Below are positions 1 through 8,476 of a stretch of 64,000 nucleotides of DNA, piece by piece; the stretch's first letter is position 1, and each line of letters starts with the position of its first letter. A model generated the notes under the pieces. It saw only the letters and a list, made by a program, of their open reading frames with translations, made no database searches and was not told the DNA's origin. The DNA comes from Sphingobacterium bambusae. GTDB taxonomy: Bacteria > Bacteroidota > Bacteroidia > Sphingobacteriales > Sphingobacteriaceae. The translations under genes were made by a program, and so were the position numbers. The DNA is taken from positions 3,658,001 to 3,722,000 of the forward strand of contig NZ_CP138332.1 of the NCBI RefSeq assembly GCF_033955345.1, read 5' to 3'.

Positions 1-139
1 GACGGTAGCGATTCCTGATTTTACCAACGGCGCTTGGCAAAGCAACAAGCCGCACGATCTTACCTTGAACGGTGGTGGAAACACCGGCATACGCCCGAAG
101 GTATCGAAAGAGCAAAAGAACCAGCTTAAAGTGGAATAG
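1..139 (+). CDS. 3' end of a truncated gene, possibly a sulfatase
   Basis: The frame beginning at base 2 is open to a TAG at 137-139 and encodes the last 45 residues of a protein whose start lies outside the window. The tail is polar, with a Gly/Asn-rich stretch (LTLNGGGNTGIRPK) and a charged end (KEQKNQLKVE). No motif in it identifies the family. The next gene on the same strand encodes a formylglycine-generating enzyme, and such enzymes often sit beside the sulfatase they activate, so a sulfatase is a reasonable guess from context only. A hairpin lies between the two genes, so they need not share a transcript. Confidence 0.6.
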   Translation, partial: TVAIPDFTNGAWQSNKPHDLTLNGGGNTGIRPKVSKEQKNQLKVE

Positions 140-183
140 CAATATCCGCGGTAAAGCAAATCACCAATAGATTGAGCGATCTG

Positions 184-226
184 GATGCCTCAGAAAATGT
201 AACGTATTTTCTGGGGCATCGTGTTT
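184..226 (+). terminator. Rho-independent terminator of the truncated first gene
   Basis: A 15-base arm (GATGCCTCAGAAAAT, 184-198) pairs with 206-220 with a single G-T pair and a short loop, followed by GTGTTTT. It lies 45 bases after the stop codon. It separates the truncated gene from the FGE gene. Confidence 0.7.
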
Positions 227-270
227 TCTGCTAATTTTCATTTCAACAAAATAGTGTTATATTGTAGCCT

Positions 271-1353
271 ATGAAGGCAATATTTTACCTTTCTGTAGCG
301 CTGTGCGCAGTCTATGCCGCTTGCGGTTCAGCTGCGAGTGAACAGCAGCAAGCACAGACCGCAGACTCCGTGGCGATGTGCCATACCGGACAGATTCCTT
401 CGCGTTTTGCCGCGATGCGGCAAGATTCTTTGATAAAAGCGGGGAGCAGCGACGAAAGGGGTATGGTGCTTATTCCTTCGGGAAAATTTAAGATGGGTTC
501 TTTAAATTTCGAGGATGCACAACCTATACATGAAGTACAACTCGATTCTTTTTATATGGATGAACACGAAGTGACCAACGCGCAGTTTGCTGCCTTTGTG
601 GAGGCTACGGGTTATGTGACCGTGGCGGAACAGCCGCTAGATCCTAAAGATTTCCCGGGGGTAGATCCCAAGCTACTGGTGCCCGGTTCAGCTGTTTTTG
701 CAGCACCGGAGGAGGTTGCTGGATTGAGCGATCCGATGCAATGGTGGAGTTATGTGCCGGGAGCAAATTGGCAACATCCGGAGGGGCCTTCGAGCACGAT
801 CAAAGGGCGCGAGCAGTTTCCCGTTACGCAGATTGCCTATCCCGATGCGGCGGCTTATGCTAAATGGGCGGGCAAGCGATTGCCTACGGAAGCGGAATGG
901 GAATATGCCGCCAAAGCGGGGCGGCATAGCAATGAAACGTACTATTGGGGGAATGATAAAAAAGAAGATGGAAAATGGTTGGCCAATATTTTTCAGGGAA
1001 CATTTCCGACGAGCAATACCAAGGAGGATGGCTACGTAGGAACGGCTCCAGTGAGAAGTTTCCCCGCGAATGCCTGGGGCTTATATGATATGGAAGGCAA
1101 CGTGTGGGAATGGTGCGTGGACTTTTATCGGCCTGATGCCTATACACTTGACCGCGGGCAGCAAAATCCGAAAGGCCCGGCAGATTCTTATGATCCACAG
1201 GAGCCCGGCGCAGTAAAACGTGTTCAGCGCGGTGGATCTTTCCTGTGCAACGATCAGTATTGCGAACGTTATAAGGCCGGAAGTCGGGGGAAAGGGGAGG
1301 TCAATAGCCCGACTAACAACGTCGGTTTCCGTTGTGTAAAAGATATAAACTAA
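271..1353 (+). CDS. formylglycine-generating enzyme (SUMF1 family), predicted lipoprotein
   Basis: 360 residues. FGE oxidises a cysteine in the sulfatase active site to formylglycine, using oxygen, and so activates sulfatases. The SUMF1 fold covers about residues 63-357: GMVLIPSGKFKMGS, then EVTNAQF, LPTEAEWEYA, GNVWEWC and a closing NNVGFRC. Catalytic FGEs need a Cys-x4-Cys pair, and here RGGSFLCNDQYCERY supplies Cys326 and Cys331. Many SUMF1-fold proteins lack this pair, so a genuine FGE is well supported. The N-terminus is a signal sequence with a lipobox-like VYAAC (Cys18), so the enzyme is probably a lipoprotein acting in the periplasm or at the outer membrane. The upstream gene could be its sulfatase, but too little of it is visible to say. 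Confidence 0.88.
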   Translation: MKAIFYLSVALCAVYAACGSAASEQQQAQTADSVAMCHTGQIPSRFAAMRQDSLIKAGSSDERGMVLIPSGKFKMGSLNFEDAQPIHEVQLDSFYMDEHEVTNAQFAAFVEATGYVTVAEQPLDPKDFPGVDPKLLVPGSAVFAAPEEVAGLSDPMQWWSYVPGANWQHPEGPSSTIKGREQFPVTQIAYPDAAAYAKWAGKRLPTEAEWEYAAKAGRHSNETYYWGNDKKEDGKWLANIFQGTFPTSNTKEDGYVGTAPVRSFPANAWGLYDMEGNVWEWCVDFYRPDAYTLDRGQQNPKGPADSYDPQEPGAVKRVQRGGSFLCNDQYCERYKAGSRGKGEVNSPTNNVGFRCVKDIN

Positions 1354-1385
1354 AAGAGCCCGCGATGTTGCGGGCTCTTTTAGTT
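1352..1385. terminator. bidirectional terminator between FGE and carB
   Basis: A 12-bp perfect stem (AAAAGAGCCCGC, 1352-1363, with 1370-1381) and a 6-base loop, flanked by A-rich and T-rich runs, so it can work for both convergent genes. The last two bases of the FGE stop codon are part of the stem. Confidence 0.88.
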
Positions 1386-1399
1386 TTATACTGACGATG

Positions 1400-4219
1400 T
1401 TATTGAGCGTTCAAGAACATCGATTTTTGGCTGTAAAGCTCTCGGAAGAACGGATCTTGAAGATCTTTGATAAAGCGGATAGCTTCACCTGTAGATTTCA
1501 TCTCTGGCCCTAATGTCTTATCTACTTCAGGGAATTTAGAGAAGGAGAATACCGGTTCTTTGATTGCATAGCCATTCAATTTACGCTCGATCTTGAAATC
1601 TTTCAATGTGTTCACTCCCAACATCACTTTCGTAGCGATATTGATGTAAGGCACGTCGTAAGCTTTTGCGATGAAAGGAACTGTACGTGACGCGCGTGGA
1701 TTGGCCTCGATCACATAAACATTTTCACCTTTTACAGCAAATTGGATGTTAAGCAATCCCTTCACGTTAAGTGCTTTGGCTAATTTAATGGAATATTCTT
1801 CCATTTTTTGCTGCACGGCATCCGACAAACTAAATGGAGGCAATACTGCAGATGAGTCTCCAGAGTGTATACCTGCAGGCTCGATATGCTCCATCATACC
1901 AATGATATGCACATCTTCTCCATCACAGATAGAATCGGATTCCGCTTCTTCCGCGCGATCTAAGAAGTGGTCAATCAAGATTTGGTTTCCAGGAAGGTTC
2001 TTCAATAGATTAACAACCGCTTTTTCTAAATCTTCATCGTTGATGACGATACTCATGCCTTGTCCACCAAGAACGTAGGAAGGACGAACGAGTACAGGGT
2101 ACCCTACCTGATTTGCTACTTTCAATGCTTCTTCTGCAGAAGTGGCCACACCATATTTAGGATAAGGAATCTCTAGCTCTTTTAATAGATCAGAAAAGCG
2201 ACCGCGATCCTCTGCCAAGTCCATATTTTCAAAAGATGTACCGATAATTTTCACGCCGAGGGCTTCCAAACGTTCCGCCATTTTCAAGGCTGTTTGGCCA
2301 CCAAGCTGCACGATAACACCTTCTGGCTTCTCCATTTCGATGATCTCGCGTACATGTTCCCAAAATACAGGCTCAAAGTACAGCTTATCCGCCATGTTGA
2401 AGTCGGTTGATACGGTCTCCGGATTACAGTTGATCATGATTGCTTCGAATCCAGATTCTTTGGCAGCAATTAATCCGTGCACACAAGAGTAATCAAATTC
2501 AATACCTTGACCGATACGGTTAGGACCGGATCCCAAAACAACGATTTTTTTCTTATCAGAAACGATGGACTCGTTCTCCTCTTCGAAAGTAGAGTAGTAG
2601 TAAGGTGTCTGTGCTGAAAATTCTGCAGCACAAGTGTCCACCATTTTATAGACGCGGTTAATGCCTAGCTCTTTACGACGAGCATACACATCGTCTTCAG
2701 ATACATTACCTAGCAACCAAGATATTTGCGCATCTGAATATCCTTTTTGTTTCAATGTCAGGAAGAAATCGCGAGGTATGTTGTTCAACTGGTAACGGCG
2801 AAGCTCTGTTTCCAAGTGAACAAGTTCTTGGATCTGTACTAAGAACCATTTGTCGATACGCGTAACTTTGCGGATAGACTCCAATGGCACACCAAGTTCG
2901 AAGGCATCTTTAATGTGGAAGATACGGTCGCCGCTAGGATGCTCCAAGCTGTCCATGATTTCTTCCAAGTTGCGTAACTGACGGCCATCAGCACCAAGAC
3001 CCCAACGGTTGGTCTCTAGCGACTGACAAGCTTTCTGTAATGCTTCGATAAAAGTACGTCCAATAGACATCACCTCGCCAACAGCTTTCATCTGTAGGCC
3101 CAATTCTTTATTGGCACCTTTGAACTTGTCGAAATTGAAACGAGGGATCTTCACGATGACATAGTCAAGTGTAGGCTCGAAGTAAGCAGAAGTGGTCTTC
3201 GTGATCTGGTTCTGTAATTCATCCAAGTTATAGCCGATCGCCAATTTAGCGGCAATCTTAGCAATAGGATAACCTGTTGCTTTCGATGCTAAGGCTGATG
3301 AGCGGGATACACGAGGATTGATCTCGATGGCAATAATATCTTCGTTTTCTGGGTTCACGGAGAACTGTACATTACATCCACCAGCGAAGTTGCCGATCGA
3401 GCGCATCATGCGGATCGCTTGATTACGCATATCTTGATAACATTTGTCGCTCAAAGTCATTCCCGGCGCAACGGTAATGGAGTCTCCAGTATGGATACCC
3501 ATGGGGTCAAAGTTTTCAATCGTACAGATGATGATCACATTGTCATTGGTGTCGCGCAACAATTCCAATTCAAACTCTTTCCATCCCAATACGGCTTGCT
3601 CTACAAGCACCTCATGTGTAGGTGAAGCATGAAGACCGCGGTTAAGGGCTGCGTCAAAATCTTCCTTTCTGTGTACGAAGCCACCACCCGTACCGGCTAA
3701 GGTATATGAAGGACGGATAACCAGTGGGAAACCGATTTGTTGTGCCGCTTCTTTACCTTCCAAAAAGGAGTTCGCAATTTTTGATGGCGCAACACCGACG
3801 CCGATGTCAATCATGAGTTGACGGAATTCCTCTCTGTTTTCTGTTTTCTCGATCGCCGCAACGTCTACACCGATTACTTTTACATCGTATTTTTCCCAAA
3901 GACCAAGGTTAGAGGCTTCAATACAAAGGTTCAAAGCTGTCTGTCCACCCATGGTAGGTAAAACGGCGTCGATCTGTTGTTCCTGAAGTATCTTCTCGAT
4001 ACTTTCGCAGGTAAGCGGCAACAAATAAACATGGTCTGCAATAACCTTATCGGTCATAATCGTCGCAGGGTTCGAATTGATGATGGATACGGTGATGCCT
4101 TCTTCCTTAAGCGAAAGCGCAGCTTGCGATCCTGAATAATCAAATTCACAGGCTTGACCGATGACAATTGGTCCCGAACCAATGATTAAAACGGAGTTAA
4201 TGGAGGTGTTTCTAGGCAT
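1400..4219 (-). CDS. carB: carbamoyl-phosphate synthase large subunit, short form
   Basis: 939 residues. CarB makes carbamoyl phosphate from bicarbonate, ATP and ammonia delivered by CarA, for pyrimidine and arginine synthesis. The duplicated ATP-grasp architecture is clear: the first half starts with [20 protein letters not shown] and the second repeats it as [20 protein letters not shown] near residue 560. Each half has a [14 protein letters not shown] or [14 protein letters not shown] nucleotide loop, and the oligomerisation region lies between them. The protein stops soon after the second ATP-grasp domain ([14 protein letters not shown]). The E. coli enzyme is 1073 residues and carries a C-terminal MGS-like allosteric domain, which is absent here. 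No carA lies next to it. Confidence 0.95.
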   Translation of the reverse strand: MPRNTSINSVLIIGSGPIVIGQACEFDYSGSQAALSLKEEGITVSIINSNPATIMTDKVIADHVYLLPLTCESIEKILQEQQIDAVLPTMGGQTALNLCIEASNLGLWEKYDVKVIGVDVAAIEKTENREEFRQLMIDIGVGVAPSKIANSFLEGKEAAQQIGFPLVIRPSYTLAGTGGGFVHRKEDFDAALNRGLHASPTHEVLVEQAVLGWKEFELELLRDTNDNVIIICTIENFDPMGIHTGDSITVAPGMTLSDKCYQDMRNQAIRMMRSIGNFAGGCNVQFSVNPENEDIIAIEINPRVSRSSALASKATGYPIAKIAAKLAIGYNLDELQNQITKTTSAYFEPTLDYVIVKIPRFNFDKFKGANKELGLQMKAVGEVMSIGRTFIEALQKACQSLETNRWGLGADGRQLRNLEEIMDSLEHPSGDRIFHIKDAFELGVPLESIRKVTRIDKWFLVQIQELVHLETELRRYQLNNIPRDFFLTLKQKGYSDAQISWLLGNVSEDDVYARRKELGINRVYKMVDTCAAEFSAQTPYYYSTFEEENESIVSDKKKIVVLGSGPNRIGQGIEFDYSCVHGLIAAKESGFEAIMINCNPETVSTDFNMADKLYFEPVFWEHVREIIEMEKPEGVIVQLGGQTALKMAERLEALGVKIIGTSFENMDLAEDRGRFSDLLKELEIPYPKYGVATSAEEALKVANQVGYPVLVRPSYVLGGQGMSIVINDEDLEKAVVNLLKNLPGNQILIDHFLDRAEEAESDSICDGEDVHIIGMMEHIEPAGIHSGDSSAVLPPFSLSDAVQQKMEEYSIKLAKALNVKGLLNIQFAVKGENVYVIEANPRASRTVPFIAKAYDVPYINIATKVMLGVNTLKDFKIERKLNGYAIKEPVFSFSKFPEVDKTLGPEMKSTGEAIRFIKDLQDPFFRELYSQKSMFLNAQ

Positions 4220-4320
4220 TATTTTTCTTCTTCAAAAAATTAACTTTCAATCTGTTGTGCTGGACAGAGCAACGAAACGTGCCTTTTTAGAGAGGGTATT
4301 CCGACTGCGTTGTCGGAGTG

Positions 4321-4328
4321 CAAAGTTA
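4321..4328 (-). promoter_or_regulatory. candidate carB promoter -7 element
   Basis: On the minus strand this reads TAACTTTG, matching the Bacteroidota -7 consensus TAnnTTTG, about 100 bases before the carB start. No clear TTTG box is seen at the expected -33 distance. A short inverted repeat (TCCGAC/GTCGGA, 4300-4317) lies where the transcript would begin. Confidence 0.45.
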
Positions 4329-4508
4329 CATTATTTTTATTAAAGTGTATGTCTTTTTTGAAACTTTACGGCACGATTTATGTTTCATGTTTTGCGCTCA
4401 AATACCAGACCGTAGCATAATAGGTTGTTTCACCGGGACGATTTGTGCATATTGATTCGTTTACAATTACATTAATTAAACTTTGTTATTCATTTCAAAT
4501 TAAAATTT

Positions 4509-5006
4509 ATGAAAAAATCCATCTTAGCTCTTGTAGCGCTATTCTTTACTGTAGGTGCCTTCGCCCAAGATTACAAAAACTCAATTGGTATTCGCTTAGG
4601 AAGCGGTTATTACGATATGGTAGGTGTTTCTTTTAAGACGTTTATTACTCAGCCTGGAGCATTGGAGTTTAATGCTGGATTTGATACAGATAGATTTGTG
4701 GGAGATAATTTCACTAATGTATCTTTCTCGGGTACTTACCAACATCACTTTCCTATTGGAAATATCCAAGGATTCAAGTGGTTCGTAGGTGGCGGTTTAG
4801 CCTTGTCTAATACGTTTTCTGATTTCGATGAGGTAAAAGGCTTTAACGTAGGTATTTACCCTACAGGCGGTGTGGATTACAAATTGAAAAATGCACCATT
4901 TGCATTTTCTGCAGATATCCGCCCAACAATCCATGTGGTTAACGGCGCTGGATATTACAATAATTTCTACGCTAACGGCGGTATCACGGCGCGTTATACG
5001 TTCTAG
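4509..5006 (+). CDS. small outer-membrane beta-barrel protein
   Basis: 165 residues with a clear Sec signal peptide (MKKSILALVALFFTVGAFAQ). The mature part alternates aromatic and polar residues with Gly-rich turns, as in IGIRLGSGYYDMVGVSFKTF and WFVGGGLALSNTF, and ends ANGGITARYTF with a terminal Phe, as expected of a barrel strand recognised by the BAM machinery. About eight strands would fit the length. It resembles the small porin-like (OMP_b-brl) proteins common in this phylum, whose substrates are unknown. It stands alone between carB (divergent) and a terminator shared with the hexosaminidase gene. Confidence 0.8.
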   Translation: MKKSILALVALFFTVGAFAQDYKNSIGIRLGSGYYDMVGVSFKTFITQPGALEFNAGFDTDRFVGDNFTNVSFSGTYQHHFPIGNIQGFKWFVGGGLALSNTFSDFDEVKGFNVGIYPTGGVDYKLKNAPFAFSADIRPTIHVVNGAGYYNNFYANGGITARYTF

Positions 5007-5023
5007 TTGCCACGTTCAACAAC

Positions 5024-5063
5024 ATAAAAAAAGCAGCTCCTTTTGTTGAGCTGCTTTTTTTAT
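5024..5063. terminator. bidirectional terminator
   Basis: A 16-bp perfect stem (ATAAAAAAAGCAGCTC, 5024-5039, with 5048-5063) with an 8-base loop. A- and T-runs on both sides serve the barrel gene on the plus strand and the hexosaminidase gene on the minus strand. Confidence 0.9.
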
Positions 5064-5067
5064 GTCT

Positions 5068-7317
5068 TTAATAGACTACAATTTCATCGGTAAACAAGAA
5101 TCCTTTTTGGACATTACTGGCAACAATCTTGATGTATCGTGCCATTTGAGGTTTTTCGAGTTTTATCTCGAAAGTTTTAAACTTTAAACTAGGATCTTTG
5201 CCGTCTTCCAAATTTTTCAAGGTACCCACTTCACGGTAATTCTTGCCATTGTCGGAAAGGAATACTTGAAACTCGCCAGGGAAGAATACGCCGGGACCTG
5301 GTATTTGCATAAAACGCATGGCCACGGATTTTATCTCTTCGCGGCGCTCAAAGTCAATGTAGGCATCGAAGTTCTTGGTAAATCCCTGCCACTGTCCATC
5401 ATGATAGCTTAATCCGCCAACGACACCGTTGGTCAAGGTCAATTCCTTTTCCGCTGGATAGCCATCCCAACTATTGTTGTAGAATACCTTCTTGCCTATA
5501 GCCTTATGGATGTCCAGTTTTATTTCTTCAACGGGGCTCACTCTGGCCGAGTCGATAAAAGAAGCCGCCTTGATGAGGGTTGTTGTGGTAAATTCAATAG
5601 GGTTGGTGAACGGTGTGGATCGGTGTGATGGCTCCGTCCCATCCGTCGTGTAGTATATATTAGGAACCAGTTGCTCTGCCGTCAGCATCAAGGTATTACT
5701 TAGCCGTTCCTTATTGAAGATAATTTCCGAAACGACATTGTACGAAGGACGATAATAGTTCACATCCAATTGTTGCAAGAGTTTGTAATGTTGCTGCAAG
5801 CGTTCTTTAAAGTCCAGCCAGTTTCTAGTTTCTTGGCTTGTCCAGTTTACCTCGGCCAGAGCTAGTGCGCGCGGAAAAGTCATATATTCCACATGTTGGT
5901 AGGTAGGCATGTACTCCGTCCATACATTGGCTTGTGCCCCTCGGATGTGCTTAGCTTTATCAGCATCTAGTTCTTTTGGAACAGGATTGTAAGCATATAC
6001 CTTATCTAGTGTCAAATATCCGCCGATAGCTTCCGGTTGCGTTCTAGGGTCGGTTTGGTAACTGTCGAAGTAGAGATAGCTGCCGGGCGTCATAATGACG
6101 TCGTGTCCCATCGAAGCAGCTTTGATGCCACCTTCTTCGCCGCGCCAACTCATCACGGTTGCTCCTTTTGTTAGGCCGCCTTCTAGTATCTCATCCCATC
6201 CAATCAATTTTCTACCTTTGGACTGTAGGTATTCATCCATCTGCTGGATGGCATAACTCTGCAGCTCATCTTCGTCTTTCAGTCCCTTTTGCTCCCTTAG
6301 GGCTTGGCATTTTGGGCAGGTCTTCCAATGTTTCTTCTCCGCTTCATCCCCACCGATATGTATGTATTCCGAAGGGAAGATAGCGAGCACTTCATCCAAA
6401 ACATTTTTTAAGAACGTAAAGGTTTCTTCATTGCCTACACAAAATTCTCCTTGGGTGTATGGCGCACCGGAGCAAGCGAGTTGTGGGTATACTGCCAGCA
6501 CTTCTTCCGAATGTCCGGGCATTTCGATTTCCGGAATTACAGTGATCCCTTTTTGTGCGGCATAAGCTACCAATTCACGGGCTTCGGCCTGTGTGTAGAA
6601 GCCTCCACTAGCATTTGGCGTGCCCTGCTCCACATATTGACGTCCGTTGTTCATCCATGCTTTCCAGTTGCTGTAGTTGCGCCAAGCAGCTTTTTGTGTC
6701 AACTCGGGGTATTGTTTGATCTCTAGACGCCATCCCGCTCCGTCGGTGATATGCCAATGGAAATGGTTGAATTTGTAAAGCGCCATGATGTCGATATATT
6801 TTTTAACGAAGGATAGCGGCATAAAATGACGGGATACGTCTAGATGCAAACCACGATAGTTGAAACGAGGTTTGTCATCAATCGTAAGCTGCGGTAACTC
6901 CAGCGGATTGTTTTGCAGCATGCCCATCTGAATAAGCGTGTAGAGTCCATGAATCATCGCCTGAGGCTCATTGGCCTTGATTAGAATCCCTGATGCATCG
7001 ATCTGCAAACGAAAGCCGTTGGCCGGTATTTTATCTACCTGCTCTGCAGGGAAAAGACGGATGCCGTGTTGGTATTTTTTGTTTACTTTCTTGACGATCT
7101 CTAGCGGTGCTGTTTGCAATTGCGGATACTCTTTTAGGAGGGCACTGGCCTCTGCAAAAGTTTCGGTGCTGTACAGTGCAACGTTAGGGGCGATTTGAAA
7201 ACTGCCCTCACCATAGGTCACTTTGTCCGGTTTTGGGATTAAATTCAAGTGACTTTTCTGTGCTTCGCTAAGCAGAGGATACAGTAAGATCAAAACAAGT
7301 AGTGGGATAATTCGCAT
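5068..7317 (-). CDS. GH20 beta-N-acetylhexosaminidase, secreted
   Basis: 749 residues with a signal peptide (MRIIPLLVLILLYPLLSEAQ). It should release terminal GlcNAc or GalNAc from glycans or chitooligosaccharides in the periplasm or outside. Domains in order: a GH20b-like N-terminal domain (about 22-145), the GH20 barrel (about 150-500) and a C-terminal half with a chitobiase-type Ig-like region and a discoidin-like carbohydrate-binding region (about 590-749). The catalytic Asp-Glu pair is Asp324-Glu325 in HIGGDEAEKKHW. Other barrel landmarks are RGLHLDVSRHF, HWHITDGAGWR and EIEMPGHS. It is monocistronic and not next to the SusC/SusD pair of this window. Confidence 0.93.
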   Translation of the reverse strand: MRIIPLLVLILLYPLLSEAQKSHLNLIPKPDKVTYGEGSFQIAPNVALYSTETFAEASALLKEYPQLQTAPLEIVKKVNKKYQHGIRLFPAEQVDKIPANGFRLQIDASGILIKANEPQAMIHGLYTLIQMGMLQNNPLELPQLTIDDKPRFNYRGLHLDVSRHFMPLSFVKKYIDIMALYKFNHFHWHITDGAGWRLEIKQYPELTQKAAWRNYSNWKAWMNNGRQYVEQGTPNASGGFYTQAEARELVAYAAQKGITVIPEIEMPGHSEEVLAVYPQLACSGAPYTQGEFCVGNEETFTFLKNVLDEVLAIFPSEYIHIGGDEAEKKHWKTCPKCQALREQKGLKDEDELQSYAIQQMDEYLQSKGRKLIGWDEILEGGLTKGATVMSWRGEEGGIKAASMGHDVIMTPGSYLYFDSYQTDPRTQPEAIGGYLTLDKVYAYNPVPKELDADKAKHIRGAQANVWTEYMPTYQHVEYMTFPRALALAEVNWTSQETRNWLDFKERLQQHYKLLQQLDVNYYRPSYNVVSEIIFNKERLSNTLMLTAEQLVPNIYYTTDGTEPSHRSTPFTNPIEFTTTTLIKAASFIDSARVSPVEEIKLDIHKAIGKKVFYNNSWDGYPAEKELTLTNGVVGGLSYHDGQWQGFTKNFDAYIDFERREEIKSVAMRFMQIPGPGVFFPGEFQVFLSDNGKNYREVGTLKNLEDGKDPSLKFKTFEIKLEKPQMARYIKIVASNVQKGFLFTDEIVVY

Positions 7318-7453
7318 GTCTAGTTCTCGTATTAGTTTGATGCTACAAATATCACAAAATATTTTCTATCGCTATCCACAGAGTTTTGCACGGACTGTGT
7401 AATATGATATTGTAACTACAATCGAGATATCGTTTTTTTAGCAGAATAATGAT

Positions 7454-7461
7454 TAACTTTG
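7454..7461 (+). promoter_or_regulatory. lipA promoter -7 element, probably giving a leaderless mRNA
   Basis: TAACTTTG matches TAnnTTTG exactly and ends only 4 bases before the lipA ATG at 7466. A T-rich run (7433-7439) lies near the -33 position but is not a clean TTTG. If this element is used, transcription would start at or within a few bases of the start codon. Confidence 0.55.
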
Positions 7462-7465
7462 TAGC

Positions 7466-8347
7466 ATGATTGAACTTCCTGTAATTCCAGTAACGGAAAC
7501 GCAACGCAAGCCAGATTGGTTACGTGTAAAATTACCTGTGGGTAAAGAGTATCGTCATGTAAGGAATCTCGTGGATGAGCATAAACTGCACACCATTTGC
7601 GAGAGCGGCAATTGCCCGAATATGGGCGAATGTTGGGGGGCTGGTACGGCGACCTTTATGATTTTGGGTAATATATGTACACGCTCCTGCTCGTTTTGTG
7701 CGGTGGCTACAGGGCGTCCCAAAGCTGTTGATATGGATGAGCCTAATCGTGTCGCTAATTCGGTGAAGTTGATGCAGGTAAAACATTGCGTGATCACTTC
7801 CGTGGATCGTGACGATTTGAAGGATGGCGGTTCTACCATTTGGGCCGAAACAATCAACGCGATACGTCGTGAAAGTCCAGAAACAACGTTGGAAACCCTT
7901 ATTCCCGATTTCAAGGGACAATGGGATAATTTGGATCGCGTGATCGCGGTTCGTCCAGAAGTGGTGTCGCACAATTTGGAGACCGTTCGTCGTTTGACCC
8001 GCGAGGTGCGTATCCAAGCGAAATATGATCGTTCATTGGAATGTTTGCGTCGTATCTCCGCAGCAGGTCTGCGCACAAAATCGGGTATTATGCTTGGTTT
8101 TGGGGAAACTGAGGAGGATGTCATCGAAGCTATGCAGGATTTATATGATGCGGGCGTTCATATTCTGACGATAGGACAATATTTACAGCCTACAAAGGCA
8201 CATCACCCGGTGGTAGAGTGGATCACGCCGGCGCAATTTGAAAAATATAAGGAAATAGGCTTGCGTATGGGCTTCAAATATGTGGAATCTGGACCATTGG
8301 TGCGTTCTTCGTACCATGCCGAGAAGCATCTTTTCGATATGCAATAA
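7466..8347 (+). CDS. lipA: lipoyl synthase
   Basis: 293 residues, normal for the family. LipA inserts two sulfur atoms into octanoyl groups on lipoyl domains of pyruvate and 2-oxoglutarate dehydrogenases and the glycine cleavage system. Both iron-sulfur sites are visible: the auxiliary cluster motif [12 protein letters not shown] (Cys45, 50, 56) and the radical SAM motif CTRSCSFC (Cys71, 75, 78). The C-terminal RSSYHAE motif supplies the serine that ligates the auxiliary cluster. The gene is alone between the hexosaminidase gene (divergent) and a terminator. No lipB is next to it. Confidence 0.97.
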   Translation: MIELPVIPVTETQRKPDWLRVKLPVGKEYRHVRNLVDEHKLHTICESGNCPNMGECWGAGTATFMILGNICTRSCSFCAVATGRPKAVDMDEPNRVANSVKLMQVKHCVITSVDRDDLKDGGSTIWAETINAIRRESPETTLETLIPDFKGQWDNLDRVIAVRPEVVSHNLETVRRLTREVRIQAKYDRSLECLRRISAAGLRTKSGIMLGFGETEEDVIEAMQDLYDAGVHILTIGQYLQPTKAHHPVVEWITPAQFEKYKEIGLRMGFKYVESGPLVRSSYHAEKHLFDMQ

Positions 8348-8366
8348 TAAGCAGAAACAGCTATAT

Positions 8367-8396
8367 AGCCCCGACTGATTCAGCCGGGGCTTTTTT
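8367..8396 (+). terminator. lipA terminator
   Basis: A GC-rich 7-bp stem (AGCCCCG, 8367-8373, with CGGGGCT, 8385-8391) followed by a run of Ts, 20 bases after the lipA stop codon. Confidence 0.85.
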
Positions 8397-8476
8397 GTGC
8401 CTTTACATAAAAATAATATACGGCAGAAACTATATCGCTTACCTTTACGTTGATATACCATATGATCAGGTAAGAA

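Noticed and set aside
4300..4317. Hairpin in the carB leader as a PyrR-like or riboswitch element
   Set aside because: It is a 6-bp stem only, with no recognisable PyrR anti-antiterminator sequence and no second structure or terminator.
5068..7317. Hexosaminidase as part of the SusC/SusD polysaccharide locus
   Set aside because: It is over 34 kb away with housekeeping genes in between, and no shared regulatory site was seen.
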